From assembly GCA_020425885.1 (NCBI GenBank), contig JAGQRA010000879.1, positions 1-9,954 of the forward strand: DNA of 9,954 nt. Direction: 5' to 3'. Positions 1-7,705 of the stretch are shown here, one piece after another. Positions within the stretch are counted from its first letter, which is position 1; every line of letters begins with the position of its first letter. Origin of the DNA: Planctomycetota bacterium. Its GTDB lineage: Bacteria; Planctomycetota; UBA1135; UBA2386. The notes below the pieces were generated by a model that had not been told where the DNA came from, did no database searches, and was given only the letters and a program-made list of their open reading frames with translations. Position numbers and translations under genes: made by a program.

Positions 1-273
1 CACACTGTCGGTTACGGTTGCACATTCGAGAGGAGTCGCTTTGGCTTCCTGTTGGCTTCGCAACCTCAGGTACGCCCGAGCCTCCTCTCGAAATTCACCC
101 GGCTCGTGAATAGTCCGGGCTAGCGCGCCGGACCGGCGGTCGAGAGCGGGAATGTGGCGACCGCTGCGTAACGACCGCGACCGGCATCGCGCCAGGTCAT
201 CGCATGTTCACCGCGAGGTCGATGGCCCGTTGGGCGTCTCGCCGCCAACGGCAGCCAGGTCGATCCTCGGCAA
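1..273. other. Non-coding flank downstream of the ABC-F gene
   Basis: I see no credible gene here on either strand. The short frames have no start signal, no family resemblance and no codon bias. The stretch holds a long inverted repeat (25-35 with 82-92) and a small hairpin with 6-bp arms (113-118 with 128-133, loop of 9). The hairpin lies about 140 bases beyond the stop of the minus-strand ABC-F gene and has no T-tract, so I do not call it a terminator. The window starts inside this flank, so a gene further left could use it. Confidence 0.6.
25..92. repeat. 11-bp perfect inverted repeat with a 46-base loop
   Basis: TTCGAGAGGAG at 25-35 is matched exactly by its reverse complement CTCCTCTCGAA at 82-92. 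The loop contains an 8-base direct repeat, TTGGCTTC, at 41-48 and 52-59. Just to the right, 101-125 and the hairpin at 113-133 add further symmetry. The arrangement could be the edge of a decayed mobile element, a regulatory RNA hairpin or a protein-binding site. Nothing in the window decides between these, and no transposase is visible. Confidence 0.45.
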
Positions 274-1920
<1,647 letters not shown>

Positions 1921-1971
1921 GGGCCGCGCACGATGGCGGTTGTGGCGCAGGCGGTCAACCGTGGCGGTCGC

Positions 1972-4407
1972 CTACGGGCAGAGCACGACTTCGACGGCGG
2001 AGCTGAGCTCGATCGCGGTGCCGCCGATGGCGGCGGTTTGCGCGTAGGCGGTGAGGCCGGCGAGCAACGGGTCGCCGGGCACCGCCAGCGGCAGCCACGC
2101 CGAGCCGGCGGGGCCGAGCGCGATCGGCATCACCGTCGCCGGACCGGTCTGCACGAGCAGCGCGCCGGGGCTGCCCGCCAACGGCGCGTGGTCGGCGAAC
2201 AGCGACACCACGAGCACGCCGGGCGCGTTGGCCGGGCCGGCCGTGACGTCGAACGCGAACGAGCTGCCGACGCCGGCGAACCCCGTGACCGCGAGCGCCA
2301 TCGATTGGCTCGCGTACGACTGGCCGGAGTAGGAGCGGCTGCCGCAGCCGGCGTTCTCGTTGTGCGCGTACGGGGTCGGCACCGGGAACGTCACCCATGG
2401 ACCGCCGCCATCGAACAGGCGTCCGGTCGAGACGTCCGTCGCCTGTGGGCCGAAGGTGAACGAGTCGAGCATGGTGATGCCATCGGCGGCGAACAACGCC
2501 ACGACCTCGCCGCCCGCCGCCAACTTGAAGTTCGCGTGCATGGGGCCCTGCGCGCCGTCCTCGTCGCACCAGAACAGCAGCGTGCCATCGGCCGGGATGG
2601 TGGTGCCGGCCGGCAGTGTGAACTTGGTCGGGTTGAGCAGGTCGTCGGTCAGATGCATGCCGCTGAGATCGACCGCGACCGGCGAGACGTTGACCAGCTC
2701 GAGGTAGTCGTCCCACTCGCCGAACGGATCCTGGATGACCGTGCTGTTGTCGGCGAGGAACTCGTTGATGCGCACCGGTCCGGAACCGGGCAGGAACGGC
2801 AGCCGGACCTCGAAGGCGCCGAACTCGGCGGTCGGCGGCGCGAACGTCATGGCGCCGCCGGCGGCGGCGGTCGAAGCCGCGCCGACGTAGTAGTCGACGA
2901 ACGAGCCCGGCGGGTAGGTCGGCAGCGCGGCGCCGTAGACGCCGTCGTTGGCGGCGCCGTCCATGTGCTGGCCATCGTCGAACATCGGCGTCTCCTGGAA
3001 CGGTCCGATGGCGCGCGAGTACAGCGTCGCGGTGCCGACGGCCGCGGCCGGGCCGGCGATCGTGGCGCTGACCCACACGGTCGCGCCCGGTGCGGGCGAG
3101 GTCGGTTGATGCGCGACGTTCGCGATCGTCGGCGCCGGCCGGTTCAGCTCGGGGTGGCCCTGCAGGTAGGCGGCGCGGCCGTTCACGAGCGGCTGCAGGC
3201 CGGAGATCGTCGTGAAGCCGGCGACGAAGTCCTGGCTCAGGTTCGCGGTGAACGCGGCCGTCGGGTAGAGCTTCTTGCTGTCGGCCGCGACCTCGGCCGC
3301 GATCAGGTTCTGGTAGGCCGCGATCCGCGGCTGCAGCAGCGACCACGAGAACTCACGCGTCAGGATCGTACGGACGTGCGCGAGGTAGCGCTGCCGCAGC
3401 GCGGGCAGCGCCCACGACCGGCTCAGCAGCGGTCGTCCCGAGTTGCTCTGGTTGGTGAACAGGTTCCAGGCGCTGCGCTGCGCGGTGGTCGAGCCAGCCA
3501 GGATCGATGAGCCGAGCGGCAGGTTCATGCCCCACGGGATGGTCTGGACGCGGTCGTGATAGGCGTCGTGGAACACGAAGTAGTTGTGGCCGGTGCTGAC
3601 GTAGCTGTCCGGGTTCACGAGCACCATGTTGGCGGCGATCATGCGCAGCGCCGCGTCGAGCGCGAACCGCGGCTGCAGCGCCGCCTCCATCGTCGCGAGC
3701 GGCGTGTTGTTCAGCGCCGAGCAGGTGTCGATCAGCGGTGTCCACGGCTGCGGCAACGTCGTCGTCTTGAGGTCGTAGTTGTTGAAGTAGGACGACGGCG
3801 TGCTGCCGAGCCACGTCAACGCCGAGCCGTTCGGCACCGCTCCCGGCAGCAGCGCGTCGGCTTCCATCCGCGCGCCGTCCTCGTCGACGAACCACTCGCG
3901 CATCATGTCCTTGTTGACCTGCTGCACGTTGACGTAGACGCCCCAGTTGACGCCGTTGACCCGCAGCACGACGAAGTTCGCCTTGCCGGCCGGCAGGTAG
4001 CGGCGGAAGACGTTGTAGCTCAGCACCTCGCGGACGAAGGTCGGGTCGAGGTAGGCGTTGTTGAGGTTCAACGTCTTGTAGCCGAGCAGCCGCTGGCCCG
4101 GCACGAACGCGTCCATCGAGATGCCGAACGGCTTCTTCTGCGACGTGCCGATGAAGCGATAGGAGGAGCCGCCGCGGAAGTGCACGCCGACGTTCGGATA
4201 GGTCACGCCTTCGACGGTGAGGTCGGCCCCGAGGTCGACGCCGGTGCCGTAGTTCTGGCCGAGCAGGGTGTACCAGTTCGACTGTGCAAAGGTCAGGTCC
4301 AGCGTGCGCAGGACGGTCTCGTCGTAGAGGCCCGGCGTCTGAGCCGACGCACGGCCGAAGAACGATCCGGCCACGAGCAGGCCTTTGAGAATCGATCGTA
4401 GTTGCAT
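1972..4407 (-). CDS. Exported CotH-kinase-like / lamin-tail-domain protein
   Basis: This is an 811-residue protein. A signal peptide (about 1-22, ending ASA before QT) predicts export. Residues about 30-350 resemble the CotH kinase domain: strands with GVHFRGGSSYRF (74-85), KKPFGISMD (91-99), LGYKTLNLNN (108-117), a GVYVNVQQVNKD segment (156-167), and NPDSYVSTGHNYFVFHD (265-281). About 425-540 is an Ig-like linker domain. About 543-680 is a lamin-tail domain (INEFLADNS, WDDYLELVN, DLSGMHLTDD). About 688-811 is a glycine- and alanine-rich beta-sandwich module shared with neighbouring genes. Characterised CotH proteins are atypical kinases that phosphorylate spore-coat proteins; bacterial homologues with lamin-tail domains are widespread and mostly unstudied. 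The expected aspartate after Trp292 (usually WDxD or WDMN) is Gly293, while Asp267 is kept, so activity is doubtful. The ATG at 4407 is supported by GGAGA five bases upstream and by a promoter at 4454-4481. The domain call is strong; the function is inferred. Confidence 0.93.
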   Translation of the reverse strand: MQLRSILKGLLVAGSFFGRASAQTPGLYDETVLRTLDLTFAQSNWYTLLGQNYGTGVDLGADLTVEGVTYPNVGVHFRGGSSYRFIGTSQKKPFGISMDAFVPGQRLLGYKTLNLNNAYLDPTFVREVLSYNVFRRYLPAGKANFVVLRVNGVNWGVYVNVQQVNKDMMREWFVDEDGARMEADALLPGAVPNGSALTWLGSTPSSYFNNYDLKTTTLPQPWTPLIDTCSALNNTPLATMEAALQPRFALDAALRMIAANMVLVNPDSYVSTGHNYFVFHDAYHDRVQTIPWGMNLPLGSSILAGSTTAQRSAWNLFTNQSNSGRPLLSRSWALPALRQRYLAHVRTILTREFSWSLLQPRIAAYQNLIAAEVAADSKKLYPTAAFTANLSQDFVAGFTTISGLQPLVNGRAAYLQGHPELNRPAPTIANVAHQPTSPAPGATVWVSATIAGPAAAVGTATLYSRAIGPFQETPMFDDGQHMDGAANDGVYGAALPTYPPGSFVDYYVGAASTAAAGGAMTFAPPTAEFGAFEVRLPFLPGSGPVRINEFLADNSTVIQDPFGEWDDYLELVNVSPVAVDLSGMHLTDDLLNPTKFTLPAGTTIPADGTLLFWCDEDGAQGPMHANFKLAAGGEVVALFAADGITMLDSFTFGPQATDVSTGRLFDGGGPWVTFPVPTPYAHNENAGCGSRSYSGQSYASQSMALAVTGFAGVGSSFAFDVTAGPANAPGVLVVSLFADHAPLAGSPGALLVQTGPATVMPIALGPAGSAWLPLAVPGDPLLAGLTAYAQTAAIGGTAIELSSAVEVVLCP

Positions 4408-4412
4408 GGGGG

Positions 4413-4417
4413 TCTCC
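4413..4417 (-). promoter_or_regulatory. Ribosome binding site of the CotH-like gene
   Basis: On the minus strand GGAGA is followed by five C residues and then the ATG at 4407. Together with the signal peptide that begins right at this ATG, it fixes the start. Confidence 0.6.
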
Positions 4418-4453
4418 GGCAGCCGGGGCGGACTGCGGGGCGCAGGCTCGCCG

Positions 4454-4481
4454 AGTGTAGGTGCGGGCGCGAGGTCGGCAA
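4454..4481 (-). promoter_or_regulatory. Sigma70-like promoter for the CotH-like gene
   Basis: Read on the minus strand, TTGCCG (4481-4476) and TACACT (4459-4454) are separated by 16 bases, close to the housekeeping consensus TTGACA/TATAAT. Transcription would start near 4447, giving a leader of about 40 bases before the ATG at 4407. TACACT is conspicuous in GC-rich surroundings. No operator or riboswitch-like structure is evident. Confidence 0.45.
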
Positions 4482-4491
4482 CTCCCCGGCG

Positions 4492-4785
4492 ATGAGGAGG
4501 GCTGGTCGTGCTACCGGTCTTGCTGTCCGGCGGGAGACCTCGACCGACATCGGACTACCCTTCCTGCAGACCATCGAGGCCAGCCTGAGCGATACCGCAG
4601 AGTTCCGAGACCCCGCCGTCGCCAACGACTTCCTGCAGCGGTTCCCGCGCGATCGCGCCACGGGCGGCGTCAGACCGCTGGCCGACTACCAGGTCGCGCT
4701 CGGCGGCTTCTCGTCGAACAACCTCTGGTGCTCGACGAGCGCCGCTGGGCCGTCGCCGACATGGCAGCTCGTTCGGCTCCGGTGA
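4492..4785 (+). pseudogene. Coding-like remnant, family not recognised
   Basis: From about 4535 to 4750 the plus strand reads like real protein. It has G or C at nearly every third codon position and a balanced composition (for example AEFRDPAVANDFLQRF and LADYQVALGGFSSNNLW). The antisense frame that shares the same wobble positions contains a stop and an odd Arg/Ser-rich composition. The frame ends at a TGA at 4783-4785 with no recognisable C-terminus. An ATG at 4492 lies in this frame, but no Shine-Dalgarno supports it. I cannot name a family. It may be the surviving middle of a broken gene, or a small hypothetical protein of up to 97 residues. It overlaps no intact gene and lies upstream of the minus-strand CotH-like promoter. 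Confidence 0.25.
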
Positions 4786-4789
4786 CGGC

Positions 4790-5045
4790 ATCGAGGTCAC
4801 CGAGCCGCGGCGCGTCGGGACCATCGCGCGCTCGGGCACCGGATGCGTCGACTCGGGCGGCATGCAGAACCGCACGATCTGCCGCGGCGACTCGCGCGTC
4901 GGCAGCACGATCGAGGTCGGCGGGGTGTCGAGCACGTCGACTTCTTCGTCGGCGTCCTCGGCCGCGAGCCAGGTGAGCGTGGCGCGCGCCCCGCCGCCGC
5001 GCGTGGTCGACAAGCACCGATCGCATCGCCCTCGGCCCGTGGCCG
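4790..5045 (-). pseudogene. Fragment with ECF sigma factor motif, downstream copy
   Basis: On the minus strand, 5037-4985 encodes PRAMRSVLVDHARRRGAR. This is the strongly conserved segment at the end of region 2 in planctomycete-type ECF sigma factors (TIGR02999-like, also called ECF01-Gob). The residues before it do not match the family. After it the coding-like signal moves to the next frame, which reads TLTWLAAEDADEEVDVLD and later SPRQIVRF. That spacing loosely recalls the EVDVLALDEAL...PRQA..V stretch before region 4, but the helix-turn-helix is not recognisable. I treat it as a decayed sigma fragment for the first part and as uncertain from about 4980 down to 4790. A full gene of this family would be about 180-200 residues. 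Confidence 0.45.
4997..5034. repeat. 38-bp direct repeat, copy 1
   Basis: The plus strand from CCGCGCGTGGTCGAC to CATCGCCCTCG is identical to 6510-6547 except for one base (A at 5013 where the other copy has G). Similarity stops abruptly on both sides. On the minus strand both copies encode the sigma-factor motif RAMRSVLVDHAR in the same frame; the difference is a silent third-position change. Confidence 0.85.
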
Positions 5046-5103
5046 CCGACATGTGCTTGACGGCGAGCGACTCGTGAAATGGCGACCCCGGACGGGTGGC
5101 AGC

Positions 5104-6342
5104 TCAACGCACCAGCGTGTGCAGGCCGCCAGTGGCGGAGATGCCGAACGCCGCCGCCGGGTCGAGGTACCAGCTCTGCGAGTAGATCTCGAGTCCGTTC
5201 CAGACCGGGTCGGTTGGCAACTGCAGGGTCAGGTTCCACTGCCCCGCGGAGTCCAGGGTGTGGAAGAACGAGTTGACGATGTTCACGAGCAGGGAGCCGT
5301 TGAGCACCGGGATCTGGCTCCTGATGAAGCCGACGGCGAGCAGGCCCGAGGTGTTGGGCCGTCCGTTGGCGACATCGATCGACGTGACCTGACCGCGGCC
5401 GGCGCAGCCGCCGCCGCTGATCGTCGGCTCGCCGTTGCTGCCGGCGATGCCGTTGCCGTAGTTCTCGTGGCTGCCGCAGACGCCGAAGCCGGTGATGCGG
5501 ATGACGCGGCTGCCGGCACCGAACGTCGAGAACACGAGATCCCCGGTGACGGGATCGGTGCAGGCTCCCTCGGCGCCGCCGAGGCCGGTGAGGAAGGGGA
5601 GCCGTGAGGCGGGCAGTGGGTTGCCGGCGGCGTCGACCCGGTAGAGGGCGATGACGCCGGTCGAGTACTCGGCGATCAGCACATACTGATAGTCGGGGAT
5701 CAACGCCGATCCGGGTGGAACGTAGAGCAGGCCCTCGGGGTTGCCGCTGACCTGTATCGTGCCGGCGAGGGCGGTCAGGTCGTAGGTGCCGCTGCCGTCT
5801 GGAGTGACCGCAAAACTGTAGATCAAGCCGTCGCCGTACGAGGCTACCTTGAGCTGCCCGGCGCCCGGGAAGTTTGGCGGCACGAAGTTGCAGGTGCCGG
5901 TCGAGCTCGAGACGCCGTGACCGAGGAGCTGGATCACCCTGTCGGGCGAGGTGCTGCCCGGCCTGATCTGGCCGAGGGTGTTGTTGCTGTAGGTGGTGAA
6001 GAACAGCACTCCACCTGGGCCATAGCACAGGCCACCGTCGATTCTGGCTGCCGTCGCCAACTGCGTCGCGGTGCCGGCGAAACCGGTGATGTAGCCCTGG
6101 CCGTCGCGCATCACATCGACCTCGTAGATCGCACCCGTCGGGTTGTTGGCGGCGCCGCCGATCAGCAGCTTGTTCGGGTTGCCTTCCTTGAAGGTGACGC
6201 CGCCGTAGCTGGTCGGCACCCCGGGGACGGCGCCCAGGTCGGTGAAGGTGTAAGTGCCGGCGAACGGGGGCTGCAGCACCTGAGCGGACAGCACGGCAGA
6301 CAGCATCATGGCGCAGATCGCGACGGGCGGATGGTGGAGCAT
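5104..6342 (-). CDS. Exported beta-propeller protein with C-terminal sandwich module
   Basis: This is a 412-residue protein. A short signal peptide (1-21, ending LSAQ) lacks a strongly charged start. A single beta-propeller-like domain (about 28-287) has repeated strand-turn units such as YGGVTFKEGNPNKLLIGG, DGGLCYGPGGVLFFTTYS, GNPEGLLYVPPGS and GAEGACTDPVTGDLVFSTFG. It resembles NHL/SMP-30-like propellers found in exported bacterial proteins, some of them with PEP-CTERM anchors. Residues about 287-412 form the planctomycete-style module: two Cys near its start (289, 313), VTSIDVANGRPN, LTLQLPTDPVWNGLEIYSQS, then DPAAAFGISATGGL. No catalytic residues are recognisable, so a binding or scaffold role outside the membrane is inferred. 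I chose ATG 6342 because an in-frame TGA lies a few codons upstream; no clear Shine-Dalgarno precedes it. It is flanked on both sides by sigma-factor remnants and the 38-bp repeat. Confidence 0.9.
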   Translation of the reverse strand: MLHHPPVAICAMMLSAVLSAQVLQPPFAGTYTFTDLGAVPGVPTSYGGVTFKEGNPNKLLIGGAANNPTGAIYEVDVMRDGQGYITGFAGTATQLATAARIDGGLCYGPGGVLFFTTYSNNTLGQIRPGSTSPDRVIQLLGHGVSSSTGTCNFVPPNFPGAGQLKVASYGDGLIYSFAVTPDGSGTYDLTALAGTIQVSGNPEGLLYVPPGSALIPDYQYVLIAEYSTGVIALYRVDAAGNPLPASRLPFLTGLGGAEGACTDPVTGDLVFSTFGAGSRVIRITGFGVCGSHENYGNGIAGSNGEPTISGGGCAGRGQVTSIDVANGRPNTSGLLAVGFIRSQIPVLNGSLLVNIVNSFFHTLDSAGQWNLTLQLPTDPVWNGLEIYSQSWYLDPAAAFGISATGGLHTLVR

Positions 6343-6473
6343 TGGATATCGGTAACCGGGTTGTCGTGAAGGTCACGGAGGCGTCGAAGGCGCCAGGCGT
6401 GGGCAGGTCCCGGAGTGCCATCCGGGTGCGATGTGAGCGCCGAAATCCCGCGAGGCCGTGATCGGCCGCGGTT

Positions 6474-6791
6474 TCATGGCGGCTCAACGGCGCCGGATGA
6501 GGGATCGGCCCGCGCGTGGTCGACGAGCACCGATCGCATCGCCCTCGCGGCGATGGCGCCGAACTGGGCCCGCCCGACCAGTCGAGCTCGGCAAAATCGA
6601 CGAGTCGCAGCCAGCCTCGCGCACCAGGCCCGTCGCCTGCAGCGAGTGGTTCTGACGTTCGCGCCGCATCACCTGTTCCGCCAGGCCCTGAGCTCGTCGT
6701 AGGCGATCGGGAACAGCTGGTCGGCGACATCGACTTGCCCGTCGATCAGCTGCATCAGCAGGTTGGTCGTGTGTTCGCGTCGGTCGTCCAC
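6474..6791 (-). pseudogene. Decayed planctomycete-type ECF sigma factor gene, 5' part
   Basis: Reading the minus strand with three single-base frame corrections gives a clear sigma region 2. The pieces are TTNLLMQLIDGQVDVADQLF, PIAYDELR, then LAEQVMRRERQNHSLQATGL, VREA, then WLRLVDFAELDWSG, then AQFGAIAARAMRSVLVDHAR. The order and motifs (YDELR, MRRER..HSLQAT, LRLVD...DW, AMR.VLVDHAR) match the TIGR02999/ECF01-Gob family. The frame changes fall near 6686, 6611 and 6571, each consistent with one missing base in a G/C run. After HAR the sequence leaves the family and reaches a TGA at 6474-6476, so region 4 is absent. A GTG at 6791 is the likely original start. The gene is dead unless the frame changes are assembly errors, and even then it lacks its promoter-binding region 4. 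Confidence 0.8.
6510..6547. repeat. 38-bp direct repeat, copy 2
   Basis: This is the second copy of the repeat at 4997-5034, same orientation, 1513 bp away and 37 of 38 bases identical. Here it lies in frame within the better-preserved sigma pseudogene. Confidence 0.85.
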
Positions 6792-7128
6792 GCCACGGAT
6801 GGCAGCAGGGCGATGGGTAGGGTGTGCGATCGCCGCGTCGGCTCCTGCTCGCCGACCGGATAGCGGCGTCGCCGGACGGTACATGGATCGACTCGTTTGC
6901 CAGTTCGAGTTCGCGAACGTGTCGTCGGTGAAGGTAACGGTGGGGCCCTGAGTGCCAGGGTCAGAAACGCTCAGGGTGAAGATGTCGGCCAGCAGTCGCC
7001 AACCGATCTGCCCAGGCCCGACTCCGGACCGGCGGCTGGGGCGCCCTCAGGGCGAGAGCTACTCGCGCTCGTCGCGCGGCCATCGCAGCTTGCCGCCCGC
7101 ATGGCACGGTGTGTGCGAGGCGCACGCC
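6792..7128. other. Gene-free stretch with a coding-like minus-strand segment
   Basis: No intact gene is visible. On the minus strand about 6990-6885 reads ADIFTLSVSDPGTQGP followed by TVTFTDDTFANSNWQTS. This looks like an exported beta-rich protein and runs open into the frame that leads to the sigma pseudogene start. The heptamer CTCAGGG or its complement occurs three times: 6946-6952 and 6970-6976 form an inverted pair, and 7046-7052 lies inside a 13-base palindrome with a one-base centre (7042-7054). The promoter of the plus-strand gene at 7129 must lie in this stretch, but I cannot point to convincing -35 and -10 boxes. Confidence 0.5.
7117..7120 (+). promoter_or_regulatory. Ribosome binding site fixing the start at 7129
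   Basis: GAGG ends eight bases before the ATG at 7129. The frame is open further upstream, but this site and the signal peptide that begins at 7129 decide the start. Confidence 0.6.
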
Positions 7129-7662
7129 ATGCGCACTCGATCCCGATGGCTCGTGCTGGTCGCGACCGGCTATCTCGCCTTGCCCTTCTCACCGACCGCT
7201 GCAGTCACCGGTGACCGCCCGGAGGAGCTGCTCGGCCGGCCGTTCGCGACGGCGCTCGATCGCTACGGGCCACCCGACGTCGGTGGTGGAACGACGGGCC
7301 TGTTGCAGTGGCGCTGGCGTGACGACGAGAAGGGCTGGCTGGTGATGGCGGTGCATGCCGGCCTCGTCATCCAGGTCGACAGCAGTCGGCAGCAGGGCGA
7401 GATCACCCCGCGGCCGATTCCCGCGACCGGCGCCTACCCGGGCCAGCCGGTCGCGCAGATGCTGGAGCGCCTCGGCTCGCCGGTGCGAGCCTGGGCCTGT
7501 CCGCCGGTATCGGCGACACCAAGCGGGCCGCCGGGGCCCCACGGGCGGCCGACCTACACGGCGGATGCCATCGTCAAGTACGGTGACGGCGAGTGGTTGA
7601 TCGCGGCGGGCCTGGTCCTCGGGCCGGTGCCCGGACTGGAACCGGTCAACGGGCCACGCTGA
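7129..7662 (+). CDS. Small exported protein with two BamE/SmpA-like halves
   Basis: This is a 177-residue protein. Residues 1-25 form a signal peptide (MRTRSRW, then a hydrophobic core, ending near TAA). There is no lipobox Cys, so it is probably soluble in the periplasm or secreted. The mature part contains two similar halves. The first (about 33-86) has LLGRPFATALDRYGPPD followed by strands LLQWRWRDD and GWLVMAVHAGLVIQVD. The second (about 104-166) has PGQPVAQMLERLGSPVRAW, a Pro/Gly-rich insert (125-140), and strands ADAIVKYGDGEWLIAAGLVLG. A helix with GxP..xLxxxGxP followed by two strands is the pattern of SmpA/BamE-like domains, usually protein-binding folds of the envelope. The family match is by pattern only. 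The ATG at 7129 has GAGG eight bases upstream. The gene converges with the kelch gene, whose stop lies 43 bases away. Confidence 0.8.
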   Translation: MRTRSRWLVLVATGYLALPFSPTAAVTGDRPEELLGRPFATALDRYGPPDVGGGTTGLLQWRWRDDEKGWLVMAVHAGLVIQVDSSRQQGEITPRPIPATGAYPGQPVAQMLERLGSPVRAWACPPVSATPSGPPGPHGRPTYTADAIVKYGDGEWLIAAGLVLGPVPGLEPVNGPR

Positions 7663-7685
7663 GCGAAGTGGTTGCGCCCTCGTAA

Positions 7686-7701
7686 CGACCGGCGGTGGTC
7701 G
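7686..7701. terminator. Hairpin between convergent genes, possible bidirectional terminator
   Basis: CGACC (7686-7690) pairs with GGTCG (7697-7701) around a six-base loop, in the 43-base gap between two convergent stops. The stem is short and no T-tract follows on either strand, so it is a weak candidate chosen mainly for its position. Confidence 0.25.
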
Positions 7702-7705
7702 CCGA

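Noticed and set aside
113..133. GTCCGG...CCGGAC hairpin as terminator of the ABC-F gene
   Set aside because: It is about 140 bases past the stop, the stem is only 6 bp and there is no T-tract.
4670..6730. Minus-strand open frame of 686 codons over the propeller gene
   Set aside because: It runs through the propeller gene in the wrong frame and through the sigma remnants. Only the short sigma-motif pieces in it are meaningful.
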